Of a DNA stretch of 64,000 bases, positions 16,850-27,400 are shown one piece after another. The notes under the pieces are model-generated. The model searched no databases, was not told the origin of the DNA, and was given only the letters and a program-made list of their open reading frames with translations. The DNA is taken from the NCBI RefSeq assembly GCF_011067745.1, contig NZ_JAAMPJ010000001.1:854829-918828 (forward strand), read 5' to 3'. This DNA is from Lentzea alba. Lineage in GTDB: Bacteria; Actinomycetota; Actinomycetes; Mycobacteriales; Pseudonocardiaceae. Position 1 is the stretch's first letter. Each line of letters begins with the position of its first letter. Both the position numbers and the translations under genes were made by a program.

Positions 16850-17809
16850 ATGAGTGATGCGGCCCGGTTGTTGCGTCTGCTGTCGCTGCTGCAGACACCG
16901 CGCGAGTGGCCCGGCAGCGAGCTCGCCGGCCGGTTGGGCGTCACGCCGCGAACGGTGCGGCGCGACATCGACCGGCTGCGCGACCTCGGCTACCCCGTCG
17001 AGGCCTCGCTGGGCGTGCTCGGCGGGTACCGGCTCGTCGCGGGCACGGCGATGCCGCCGCTGCTGCTCGACGACGAGGAGGCGGTCGCCATCGCGGTCGG
17101 CCTGCGCACCGCCGCCCGGCAACCGGTGGCGGGCATCGCCGAGGCGTCGCTGCGCGCGCTGGCGAAGCTGCAGCAGGTCCTGCCGCCCCGGCTGGCCCGG
17201 CGGGTGTCGTCGCTGACGTCGGCGACCGCGGCGGCGGCTTCGTCGTTCGCCTCACTGGTCGACCCGGCTCAGCTCACCGTGATCGCGGGCGCGGTGACGG
17301 CTCGCGAGCGAGTGCGGTTCGGCTATGTGACGAACGAGAGCGTGGTCTCGAAGCGGCACGTCGAGCCTGTTCAGTTGGTAGCGCTGGGACGGCGCTGGTA
17401 CCTCCTCGCTTTCGACGTGGAACGGGACGACTGGCGGATCTTCCGGTTGGACCGCGTCTCCTCGGCGCTGGCCACCGGTGCCCGGTTCACCCCTCGGGTG
17501 CCTCCGGGTGGGGACGCGACCGAGTACGTGACGCAGAAGATGTACGACTCGGCGCCCACCTATCGGGCGCACGCGACGCTGCGGTTGCCCGTGGAGCTGG
17601 CGCGGGCTCGGCTGGCGGACTTCGCCGGGGACCTGACGGCCCTCGACGACGTGTCGTGCACCTGGCACAGCGTCGAGGACACGATCGACTACCTCGCTTT
17701 CCGGCTCACGTTGCTGGGCTGCGAGTTCCGCGTGCACGGGCCCGATGAGCTGGTGGAACACCTGCGGGGACTCGGGGCGCGGATCAGCCGCTCGGTGGGC
17801 GAGCCCTGA
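16850..17809 (+). CDS. DeoR-type HTH regulator with WYL ligand-binding domain
   Basis: The 319-residue protein has an N-terminal winged helix (ELAGRLGVTPRTVRRDIDRLRDLGYP) and a WYL domain with the signature GRRWYLLAFDVERDDWRIFRLDRV near residues 175-200. A C-terminal WCX-like domain follows. WYL proteins sense small ligands or nucleic acid and often control a divergent gene, here the VOC protein. ATG 16850 has TAGATT 7 nt upstream and no ribosome-binding site, so it is probably leaderless. Its last 26 nt overlap the convergent DUF4262 gene. Confidence 0.9.
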   Translation: MSDAARLLRLLSLLQTPREWPGSELAGRLGVTPRTVRRDIDRLRDLGYPVEASLGVLGGYRLVAGTAMPPLLLDDEEAVAIAVGLRTAARQPVAGIAEASLRALAKLQQVLPPRLARRVSSLTSATAAAASSFASLVDPAQLTVIAGAVTARERVRFGYVTNESVVSKRHVEPVQLVALGRRWYLLAFDVERDDWRIFRLDRVSSALATGARFTPRVPPGGDATEYVTQKMYDSAPTYRAHATLRLPVELARARLADFAGDLTALDDVSCTWHSVEDTIDYLAFRLTLLGCEFRVHGPDELVEHLRGLGARISRSVGEP

Positions 17810-18263
17810 CCCCGAGCACCGGCTGACCGCCCACCACGCCCTCGTAGTCGCGGTCCCAAGGCCATCGCCCGGCCTCGTCGGCGTGCACGAGCTGCAACGC
17901 GTCGATGCTCTCGCCGTAAAGCCGTGCGGACACCAGCAGATGCGCCCACGGGCGTGCGACGCGCACGACTTCCAGCAGTGGGCCGCCTTCCAGGGCAAAG
18001 CGTTGGCCCGGCGAAGGGGCGCAGCTGTGCGCGAGGTGTTCGGCGGTGTCGTCGAGCAGGCGGCCCGCTTCCAGGACGGCCATGCCCGTCACGACGAGTT
18101 CGGGCAGGCCGCGCAGGGTCAGGCCGACGGTGTACGCCCAGGGCGGATGGGCTCTGTCCCGTTCTATCGCCTGCACGGCCCACCCCCGCACGTCGATGCA
18201 GCGGCGCAGGGTGGCCAGGTGTTCTTCCATGCGGCCGGCGGGGTGGTCGCAGTCCCAGCACAT
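17784..18263 (-). CDS. DUF4262 domain protein
   Basis: ATG 18263 behind GGAGACC gives 159 residues. It opens MCWDCDHPAGRMEEHLA, a short Cys/His cluster, and continues with WAVQAIERDRAHPPWAYTVGLTLRGLPELV, the core of DUF4262. The function of that family is unknown. The gene is divergent from the CHAT-TIR gene across a 179-bp region with a conspicuous inverted repeat and a TTGACA box, so shared regulation is possible. No membrane segment is seen. Confidence 0.84.
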   Translation of the reverse strand: MCWDCDHPAGRMEEHLATLRRCIDVRGWAVQAIERDRAHPPWAYTVGLTLRGLPELVVTGMAVLEAGRLLDDTAEHLAHSCAPSPGQRFALEGGPLLEVVRVARPWAHLLVSARLYGESIDALQLVHADEAGRWPWDRDYEGVVGGQPVLGVRARPPSG

Positions 18264-18314
18264 GACGGTCTCCTCGGATCGGTGGTGGTTCCAGTGTGCC
18301 GAGGAGCACCGACA

Positions 18315-18373
18315 AGATCGTTTGGGCAGTTCGTGGACAGAAAGTTGACAAACGATCTGTGCGCCGTCTGGAT
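18315..18373 (+). promoter_or_regulatory. Promoter and operator region of the CHAT-TIR gene
   Basis: AGATCGTTTG (18315-18324) and CAAACGATCT (18349-18358) form a perfect 10-bp inverted repeat with a 24-nt spacer. The right arm overlaps a consensus -35 TTGACA (18345-18350). A weak -10 (CTGGAT, 18368-18373) follows at 17 nt. A further half-like GATCGTT occurs at 18371-18377. A repressor bound to the repeat would cover the -35, suggesting tight control. Confidence 0.5.
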
Positions 18374-18442
18374 CGTTAACCTGCGACGCACGGAGGATCG
18401 TCGATGCGCCCACGAACACCCCGGCGGGGCTGCGGGGACTGA

Positions 18443-21433
18443 ATGGAAATCGAGCCCGGAACACCGCTGGCAAACGCGATCAAAGCCGCGCAGGCCGCTG
18501 CCCGACGCGGCGACGTGCACGGGATCGACCACTACTACCGGGAGGCCGCGAAGGTCACCTGGATCATCGCCCACGACCACTGCGCCACCCTGCTCGCCCA
18601 CGGCGCGATCGCGAAGGCCGCCCGGCGCTGCGACGAGTACCTGGCTCAGAGCAACGACATCGAACTGAGAGTCCTCCGGGCTCAGATCCGCAGTGCCGCA
18701 ACGGATCACGCGAGCGCCGTCCAGGACGTCCGGGAGCTGCGGAAGCTGAAGCTCACCGAACTGCAGCAGGCCGTGCTCGCTCGGGTGGCCGCGCTGGCCG
18801 CCGCCGACCACTTCGATTTCCCCACCGCGGAAAGCGAGCTGGACGCCGCCGAACGGCACTTCCGCCGCGCCGGGCACACCGAGCACCTGGAACACGTCGG
18901 CGACGACCGGGTGCTGCTCGACGTGCGCCGCGGCACCCACGTGCCGAAGATCGACGGCCCGGCCCCGCGTACCCCGGCCGAGTACCTGCGACAGGCTTCG
19001 GCGCTGCGCCGGGAAGTCCGGTACACCGAAGCGCTGGCGCTGATGACCAGGTGCGCCACCAGCTTCGAGATCGAGCCCTCCCTGCGGTTCGCCGTCCTCC
19101 ACGAGCTGACCGTCCTGCTGGTGATGACCCGGCAGGCGGGCGCGGCCCGCAGGTTGTTCCCGCTGCTCGTCGCCATGGCGGGGCCGGAGGTGTTGTCGAA
19201 GCTCCCGGACGCCACCCAGACGCTCACCCCGGAACGTTGCCTCGACCGCGTCCGCCGGCTGATCGCGGACGACCAGCTGATCACCGCGGAAAGCTTGCTG
19301 GGGCAGGGTAACTCCGCGCTGTGGCACCTCACGAAGGCCGAGCTCACCTACGCCAACGGACACTTCGGCCAGGCCGCGCTCCACTTCCGCGAAGCCGCCC
19401 GCACGAACCACGCCGAGCTGAAAGCGTTGGCACTGCGCAAACTCGGCGACACCTGCGCCGACACCGGCGCCGAAGACGAAGCCTCCCAGCTCTGGACCGC
19501 GGCTCGACACGTCGAAGAAATCCTGCCCCACCACCAGGACGCCGAGCTCCGGATGCTGAGCGTCGCCAGGGACGAGCACGACCACCGGGTGTTCGCCGCG
19601 GCCCGCCGTGTCCAGCGCGATGGCAGGAAAGCGTTGGCGGGACTGGTGGTCGCGGTCGAGGCTGCCAGAACCGCCACGCACGACCTCCCCGGCTTCACCG
19701 ACCTGCCGGCCGCCAGGCGCTGGCTCCGCACGACGACGAGACTCCTGCCGCGCGACCAGGTGGTGTGGCTGATGCATCCCACCCCGGACCAGATCCACCA
19801 CGTGATCATCGGCCGCGGCACGACCCACCTGACGACCGGCGTCCACATCAGCGAGCTCACCGCCACGATCCACCGGCTCACGGCGTGGAATCCCAGGCAC
19901 AGCCCGGCGATCTTCGGCACCCTGCTCGCCGAGCTGGCCACCCTGATCGGCCTGGACGACGTGCTCGCCGCCCTGCCACCGAAGACCACGAGGATCGTCG
20001 TCGTGGCGGGCGGCGTCCTCGCGGACATCCCGTTCGCCGGTCTGCCCGTCCCAGGCGCCCACCACTTCCTCGGCCTCACGCACGCGCTGTCCAGCCTGCC
20101 GAGCCTGTCCGCCCTACCCGTGCTCCACCGCCGCTCCCGCAAGCAGAGAAGCGACGAGACCGTCACCTTCCGGGAGGCGGCCGAACTCGAACGAGCCTTG
20201 AAAGAGCAACACCGCCAACGCATCCGGATCGACGCCCAGAACACGCACGATCGGCTGAACGCCGACCGGTCCTGGCTGAAGTTCAGCGACGAACAGATGA
20301 CCGCGGAAACGTGGGCAAGCCTGGACTTCGGCAGGTGCGGCACGGTCGTGCTCGGCCGCGACGACCAGGCCGGCTTCGCCCGCGCGGCCATCACCGCCGG
20401 CGCGGGAGCGGTCGTGGCGGCCCGCTGGAAGCCCGAGGACGAGACCGCGCGGAAGGTGCTCGACGCGTTCGACCGCAACCTGGCCAAACTCCCCCGCGAC
20501 CGTGCGCTGCAACACGCGCTGAAAGAGGTCGCGGACCGGCACCCGGCTGACTGGGCGTGCTGGTCCCTGCACGGCGACGCGGGATTCCAGACCACAGCCG
20601 GCCCGCTGCGCAGACGACTCAGGAAGAACGGAGAACCCGTGCCGCTCGAAACCCGTCCCAAGGTGTTCCTGTCGTTCGCCGGCAAGGACCGCCCGCACGC
20701 CGAGCAACTCCGCGCCGAACTGGAGTCGCGCAGCGTCAACGCCTTCCTCGACGAGAACGAGATCGCGCCCGGTGCCAACGTCGTCAACGCCGTCAACGAG
20801 GCGTTGGCGACCTCCGACTACTACGTCCTGCTCTGGTCGGCGAACACCCCGCAACGCGAGTGGATCACCGACGAGTGGGCCGCCGCGTTCAACCTGGAGA
20901 TGACGCGCCGCCGCGCCTTCCTGTTCATCGTGCGGCTGGACGAGGAACCGCTGCCGCCTCTGCTCGCACCGCGCAAGCACGTCGACCTGGTGCACGCCGC
21001 CGATCGCCTGATCGCGACCTGGCGCGCCGACCGCAAGTCCGAACTCCCGGTGTTCCCCCAGCCCATGCCTCCCACGCCGGACGGCCCGACCGTCGCGATC
21101 TCGGTGCGCAGCCACGACCTCGGCGTCACGCACGTCGTCATGGCCCCGCTGCACCTGACCGGCGCCACCCTGCACCGGGCGGTGTTCGACGCGTTGCAGC
21201 TGCCGACCGAGCAGGCCGCGTTCGACGGCACGATCGGGATGCGGTTCTCCTACGAGCTGTCCCAGCAGAACCAGCCGATCCCGGCCGATCAGTCCACTGT
21301 GGACCTCAAGTCCGGGGTGGTCGACATCGCGGTCCGCGTCGAGTCGTTCGTGCCGAAGAGCAAGGACGACGGCCTCGACGTGGACCAGCAACGCATGTTG
21401 CTGGTCGCCGCCTTCCGCCATCTCTTGCCCTGA
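18443..21433 (+). CDS. TPR - degenerate CHAT - TIR multidomain protein
   Basis: Residues 1-420 of this 996-residue protein are helical TPR-like repeats. Residues 434-715 follow the CHAT (caspase-like) layout, ending with GAGAVVAARWKPEDETARKV and WACWSLHGD. However, the segment that is normally LSACET reads LGRDDQ (637-642), so the catalytic cysteine is replaced by D640; a candidate His remains at H602. Residues 735-860 are a TIR domain (KVFLSFAGKDRPHAEQL) that keeps the putative NADase glutamate E811 in WITDEW. Residues 880-996 may be a ubiquitin-like beta-grasp. I infer that a dead CHAT acts as sensor or scaffold and the TIR as NAD-depleting effector, as in anti-phage abortive systems. No partner is obvious. 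GGGGA precedes ATG 18443. Confidence 0.85.
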   Translation: MEIEPGTPLANAIKAAQAAARRGDVHGIDHYYREAAKVTWIIAHDHCATLLAHGAIAKAARRCDEYLAQSNDIELRVLRAQIRSAATDHASAVQDVRELRKLKLTELQQAVLARVAALAAADHFDFPTAESELDAAERHFRRAGHTEHLEHVGDDRVLLDVRRGTHVPKIDGPAPRTPAEYLRQASALRREVRYTEALALMTRCATSFEIEPSLRFAVLHELTVLLVMTRQAGAARRLFPLLVAMAGPEVLSKLPDATQTLTPERCLDRVRRLIADDQLITAESLLGQGNSALWHLTKAELTYANGHFGQAALHFREAARTNHAELKALALRKLGDTCADTGAEDEASQLWTAARHVEEILPHHQDAELRMLSVARDEHDHRVFAAARRVQRDGRKALAGLVVAVEAARTATHDLPGFTDLPAARRWLRTTTRLLPRDQVVWLMHPTPDQIHHVIIGRGTTHLTTGVHISELTATIHRLTAWNPRHSPAIFGTLLAELATLIGLDDVLAALPPKTTRIVVVAGGVLADIPFAGLPVPGAHHFLGLTHALSSLPSLSALPVLHRRSRKQRSDETVTFREAAELERALKEQHRQRIRIDAQNTHDRLNADRSWLKFSDEQMTAETWASLDFGRCGTVVLGRDDQAGFARAAITAGAGAVVAARWKPEDETARKVLDAFDRNLAKLPRDRALQHALKEVADRHPADWACWSLHGDAGFQTTAGPLRRRLRKNGEPVPLETRPKVFLSFAGKDRPHAEQLRAELESRSVNAFLDENEIAPGANVVNAVNEALATSDYYVLLWSANTPQREWITDEWAAAFNLEMTRRRAFLFIVRLDEEPLPPLLAPRKHVDLVHAADRLIATWRADRKSELPVFPQPMPPTPDGPTVAISVRSHDLGVTHVVMAPLHLTGATLHRAVFDALQLPTEQAAFDGTIGMRFSYELSQQNQPIPADQSTVDLKSGVVDIAVRVESFVPKSKDDGLDVDQQRMLLVAAFRHLLP

Positions 21434-21443
21434 CACAAGGCAA

Positions 21444-21472
21444 CGGCCCCCGGAGGCGAAGACCGGGGGCCG
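21444..21472. terminator. Bidirectional hairpin terminator
   Basis: CGGCCCCCGG (21444-21453) pairs perfectly with CCGGGGGCCG (21463-21472) around a 9-nt loop. It lies between the convergent CHAT-TIR and surface-protein genes. There is no strong T-run, as is common in actinobacteria. Confidence 0.75.
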
Positions 21473-21493
21473 CTACCGCTCAACTCATTTCAC

Positions 21494-24400
21494 TCAGGAC
21501 TCGCGCCGGCGCCTACCCCGCACCAGCAGGAACGCACCACCGGCGAGCATCGTCAGCGCCGCGAGGAGCAGGCTCCACACGGCCACACCGGTGCTGGCCA
21601 GCGGCGGTGCCGGCGGTTTGGGCAGCAGGCCCGCGTCGAGGGTCAGGTCGGCGCGCTTGTCCTTGCCCAGCTTGACGACGTGGGTGCATCCGGAAGCCGG
21701 GTCGGCGTCGGAGTCCTTGGCGTCGTCACCGACGTGCGGCGTGGTCAGCTTGCGACCAGCCACCAGACCGGTTTGCGGATCGGCGTTGAAGCAGACCTTG
21801 TACTCACCGTCGGGAAGATCGGTGAACAGGTACTTGCCGTCCTTGTCGGTCTTGCTCTGCGCCACCGGCTTGCCGGTGCCGTCCTGCAGGAACACCGGCA
21901 GGTCCGGCACGCCGGGCTCGCCGGAGTCCTGCACTCCGTTGGAGTTGTTGTCGTACCAGACGAAGTCACCGACGCGGTTGGCCGGCGAGACGAGGCCGAG
22001 GTCGAGGGTCAGGTTCTCCCTCTTGCCCACTCCCACGGTCACCGGCGGCGTGCACCCGCTGGCCGGGTCCACGTCGGAGTCCTTTCCGTCATCACCGACG
22101 TTCGGCTTCGTCGCCTGGTAGCCGGCGTAGTCACCCGGCAGAGCGCCCATCTCGAAGCACACCTTGTAGGTGCCGTCCGGGATGTTCGGGAACTCGTACT
22201 TGCCGTCCTTGTCGGTCTTCACCGGCTCACCGACGGGCTTGCCGTCGGAGCCCACCAGCTTGACCGGCACACCGGGAACACCCGGCTCGCCCGGATCCTG
22301 CACACCGTTGCGGTTCTTGTCGGACCACACGAAGTCGCCGATGGTATTCGGCGGTGCGATCAGACCCGCGTCGAGCGTGTAGTCCCGGCGCTTGCCGACG
22401 CCGACCGTGGTGGTCAGCGTGCAGCCGGAGGACGGATCTGCGTCGGAGTCCTTGCCATCGTCACCGGCGTTCGGCTTGGTGAGCGTGTAGTCCGCCACCG
22501 CCGCAGGCAGGTTCTTGATGTCGAAGCACACCTGGTACGTGCCGTCCGGCAGGTTGTCGGTGAAGTAGTACTTGCCGTTGGAACTGGTCTTCTGGGTGCC
22601 CAGCTCCTTGCCCTGAGCGTCCTTCAGGACGGCGGTGACGCCCTCGACGGGCTTCTCGCCTTCGTCCTGCAGGCCGTTGGAGTTGGCGTCGATCCACACG
22701 TAGTCACCGACACCGTTGGCCGGCGGGTGGATACCGGCGTCGACGGTCGGGTTCTCGCGCTTGCCGAGCCCCAGCTCCACCTCGGGGGTGCAGCCGGTCG
22801 CCGGGTCGGCGTCCGAGTCCTTGGCGTCGTCGGAGCCCGCGTTCGGCGTGGTGAAGACGAAGTCCTTCACCGCGTCCGACATCGGGCCGAAGCACACCGT
22901 GTACTTGCCGTCGGGCAGGTTGTCGAAGACGTACTTGCCGTTCGGGTCGGTCACCGTCGTCTTGCCGTCCGACAGCTTGACCGGAACGTTCGGGACACCG
23001 GGTTCGCCGTCGTCCTGCACGCCGTTCTTGTTGTCGTCACGCCAAACCGTGTCGCCCAGCTTGTTCGGCGGGGAGACCAGGCCCATGTCGAGCGTGAGGT
23101 CTTCACGCTTTCCGGTGCCCAGCGTGGTTTCCGCCGTGCAACCCTGCGCGTCCGCATCCGAGTCGACAGCGTCGTTGCCGCCCGCGTTCTGCGTGGTGAC
23201 CTTGTAGTCCTTCACCGCGGCGGGAAGGTTGGCGACGTCGAAGCAGACCTTGTAGGTGCCGTCGAGCAGATCGGTGAACAGGTACTTGCCGTCAGCACCG
23301 GTCTTCGTGATCGCACCGGTGCTCAACTTCACCGTCACGCCCTCGACCGGAACATCGGACGCGTCCTGCAAACCGTCCTTGTTCACGTCGATCCACACGT
23401 AGTCACCAAGACGGTTCACCGGCGAGATCAGACCCATGTCGATCGTCAGGTCTTCCGGCTTGTCGACGTTCAGCTCGACTTCCGGCGCACAACCCGTCGC
23501 CACGTCGGCATCGCTGTCCTTGGCGTCGTCACCCGCGTTCGGCTTGGTGACCTGGTAGTCAGCGACCGGCCCCGGCAAGTTCGCGATGTCGAAGCACACC
23601 TTGTACTTGCCATCAGGCAGGTTCGGGAATTCGTACTTGCCCTGCTCGTTGGTGGTCGTGGTCTTGTCGCCGACCTTGACCGTCACACCGGGCACGCCGG
23701 GCTCGTTCGGGTCCTGGACGCCGTTCTTGTTGTCGTCACGCCACACCGTGTCGCCCAACTTGTTCGGCGGCCTGATGCCGAGGTCCAGCGTCAGATCCTC
23801 GCGCTTGGCACTGCCCAGCGAGGTCTCCGGCGTACAACCGTCCGCACCCGCGTCGGAGTCCTTCGCGTCGTCGCCGCCCGCGTTCGACCTCGTCACCAGG
23901 TAGGCCTGGTACGGCGCCGGCATGTTGGCGATGTCGAAGCACACCTTGTACGTGCCGTCGGACAAGTCGTCGAAGATGTACTTGCCCTGGTCGTTGGTGG
24001 TCGTGGTCTTGTCGCCCACCTTGACGGTCACGCCCGGCACACCCGGCTCGTCGCCGTCCTGGACACCGTTGCGGTTGGTGTCGACCCAGACGTAGTCACC
24101 CAGCCTGTTCGGCGGGGAGACCAGACCCATGTCGAGCGTCAGGTCCTCACGCTTTCCGGTGCCCAGCGTGGTTTCCGCCGTGCAACCCTGCGCGTCCGCG
24201 TCGGAGTCCTTCGCGTCGTCCCCACCGGCGTTCTGCGTGGTGACCTTGTAGTCCTTCACCGCGGCGGGAAGGTTGGCGAGGTCGAAGCAGACCTTGTAGG
24301 TGCCGTCGAGCAGATCGGTGAACAGGTACTTGCCATCAGCACCGGTCTTCGTGGTCGCACCGGTGCTCAACTTCACCGTCACACCCTCGACCGGAACATC

Positions 24401-27400
24401 AGACGCGTCCTGCAAACCGTCCTTGTTCACGTCGATCCACACGTAATCACCAAGGCGATTCACCGGCGAGATCAGACCCATGTCGATCGTCAGGTCTTCC
24501 GGCTTGTCGACGTTCAGCTCGACCTCGGGCGCACAACCCGTTGCCACATCGGCATCCGAGTCCTTCGCGTCCTCACCGGCGTTCGGCTTGGTGACCTGGT
24601 AGTCCGCCACCGGCCCCGGCAGGTTCTTGAGGTCGAAGCACACCGTGTACTTGCCGTCCGGCAGCTTGTCGAAGACGTACTTGCCGTCCGGGCCCGTCGT
24701 GGTCGTCTTGCCGTCCGACAGCTTGACCGGCACGTTCGGCACCGCCGGTTCGCCGTCGTCCTGCAGGCCGTTCTTGTTGTTGTCGATCCAGACGTAGTCG
24801 CCGAGCTTGTTCGGCGGCCTGATGCCCGCGTCGAGCGTGAGGTCTTCACGCTTGTTCGGGCCGACGGTGGTCGTCTGCGTGCACTTCGACGTCGGATCGG
24901 CGTCGGAGTCCTTGACGTCGTCACCGGCGTTCGGCTTCGTCAGCAGGTAGCCCGCGTACTCGGCCGGAGCGGTCGAGATGTCGAAGCACACCTGGTAGGT
25001 GCCGTCCGGCAGGTTGTCGAACAGGTACTTGCCGTCCGCACCGGTCTGCTTCGGCTGGCCGACCGGCTCTCCGGCACCGTTCTTCAACGTCACGGTCACA
25101 CCCGGAACGCCCGGCTCGTCGCCGTCCTGGAGGCCGTTGCGGTTGGTGTCCTTCCAGACGAGGTCGCCGACCTTGTTGCTGGGCGGCGAGATGCCGGCGT
25201 CGAGGGTCAGGTCCTCCCGCTTGGCCGCGCCCAACGTCGTCGTCACGGTGCAGCCGTCAGCCGGATCCGCGTCCGAGTCCTTCGCGTCGTCACCGGCGTC
25301 CTTGCCGGTGAAGGTGAACCCGGCGTACAGGGAAGGCAACGTCGACAGGTCGAAGCACACCTTGTAGACGCCGTCGTCGAGCTGGTCGAACAGGTACTTG
25401 CCCTGCGCGTCCGTCGTCTTCGGCTGGCCGACCTGCGTGCCGTCACCCTTCTTCAGCACGACCGTCACGCCCGGAACACCCTGCTCGTCGGCGTCCTGCA
25501 GACCGTTGCGGTTCGCGTCGACCCACACGAAGTCACCGAGCTTGTTGGTGACCTTCGCGACGATGCCGGCGTCGACGGTGTGATCCGCGGTGCCCGCCTT
25601 GCCGATGGTCACCTGGGTCTTGCCCTCGGCGTCCACGTTGGAGTCGATGACGCGGTCCGGCCCGGCTTCCTTGACCGTCCACTTGAGATCCGCGGCGGCC
25701 GGAGCGTTCGGCAGTCCGCCCGCGTTCACCGCGCTGCGGTCGAACGTCAGGTTGTAACAGGTGTCCGGCTTCAGACCGTCCGCGACGCCGAAGTAGTACT
25801 CACCCTTGGCGTTCGTGACCTTGGTCCCGAGCGACGCACCACCGGCACACGGGGTCGCGGTCACCTTGACACCCGCGACCGGCGGCTCGTCACCGTCCTG
25901 CACGCCGTCGGCGTCGGTGTCGAACCAGACGCGGTTGCCGAGCTGGACGGGTGCGAGGTCGCAGAGCGCCTCGAGGTCGGCGAGGCCGTTCGCCTTGCCC
26001 CAGCCCTCGGTGTTCACGTCGCTGATCAGGTAGGAGTTCGGGTAGCCGTCGGCCATCATGCCGCCGCCGGCCCGGTCGAACCAGCCGACACCGCCGGTGT
26101 TGATCGCCGTGGGGTCCATGATGGTTTCGGGCATCCGGGTCTCGCCGTACAGGACGGCGAGAGCGCCCTGCGCGGTCTCCTTGTGGGGCTGGCCGTTGGC
26201 CTGGCTGGAGAAGAACTCGCCGTTGTAGTACTCGACCACGCCGTCCACCTGGCCGCCACCGTTGTTGGCGGGGGTGTTGTGGTTGGGGCAGTTGGCGGCG
26301 GTGCCTTCCCAGGCGTAGCTGCCGTCGGCCTGCCGGCACACCCGGTTGAGGTCGCCGCCGCTGACGGTGTCGAACGTCCCTGCGGATCCGTCCGCCGGGG
26401 ACAGGCTCTTGCCGCCCTGGTCGCCGAAGCGGTCCCGGAACGCCAGGACGAGGTCACCGTTCGCCTCGATGCCGATGTCGGTCAGCAACGGCTCCGGGTT
26501 CACCACGAGCCCGCCGTTGGGCGTCGGTTGCTTGAAGGTGGTCTGCCACGGCCGCCAGTGATCGGCGGTGGTGCCTCCCCACAGCACGGTGCCGCGCAGG
26601 AAGTTCAACGTGTGAGTGACCACGGGTGCGCCGAACGCGCCCGCGGTGAACGTCCGCACCACGACCTTCATGTCGGCGACGTTCTGCGTCGACTCACCAG
26701 AACAGACACCACCGACGTAGAGCACGCCGTCGCGCACGGCCAGTGCGCCGGGCCGCCAGTCAACGGCGTTGGTGCAGGGGGAAGGGATGGCGTAGGAGCC
26801 CTTCGGCGCGCTCGCGGTCGCCGCCGTGGCGTCGTAGACGTAGAGCTTCCGGTCGCCCAGGTTGACGACGTAGAGCTCGCTGCCGTCCTCGGAGATGTCG
26901 ATGTCGCCCAGCGCCTCCTTGCCGACCACGTTCGCGAAACCACCGTCGAAGTTGTTCTGGTGGTTGTGCTTGGTGGTACCGGCGTTGGGCACGGTGGCGA
27001 ACAGCGTCGTCGCACCACCAGCGGCGGGCGTGACGTAGACACCGCCGGCGTTGCCGCTGCCGTAGTCGGTGAGCCGCTTCGCGAACGCGCCGGAGAAGAT
27101 CCGCTTGTCCTGCTTGCGGTACGCGATGCCGTACACCGAACCCGTGGTGCCCTGGTTCGCGATCTGGGTAGGAGCGGGGCCTGTGCCGCGGTTCGTGAAC
27201 GGCAGGGTGACCAGCGATCGCGCGGAGTCGCTGACGTTGCTGCTGCCGTCCTGCTTGCGGGTCGCCCGCTGACAGCCGGTGACGAGCGTCGGGTTGGCCT
27301 GGCAGTAGTCGGCCGGGTTCCACAACGCCGTCGTGACGGTCTTGTTCTGACCGCCCGAGACGTCGACGAACATCGTGTTGCTCTCGAGCCCGGCCCCCGC

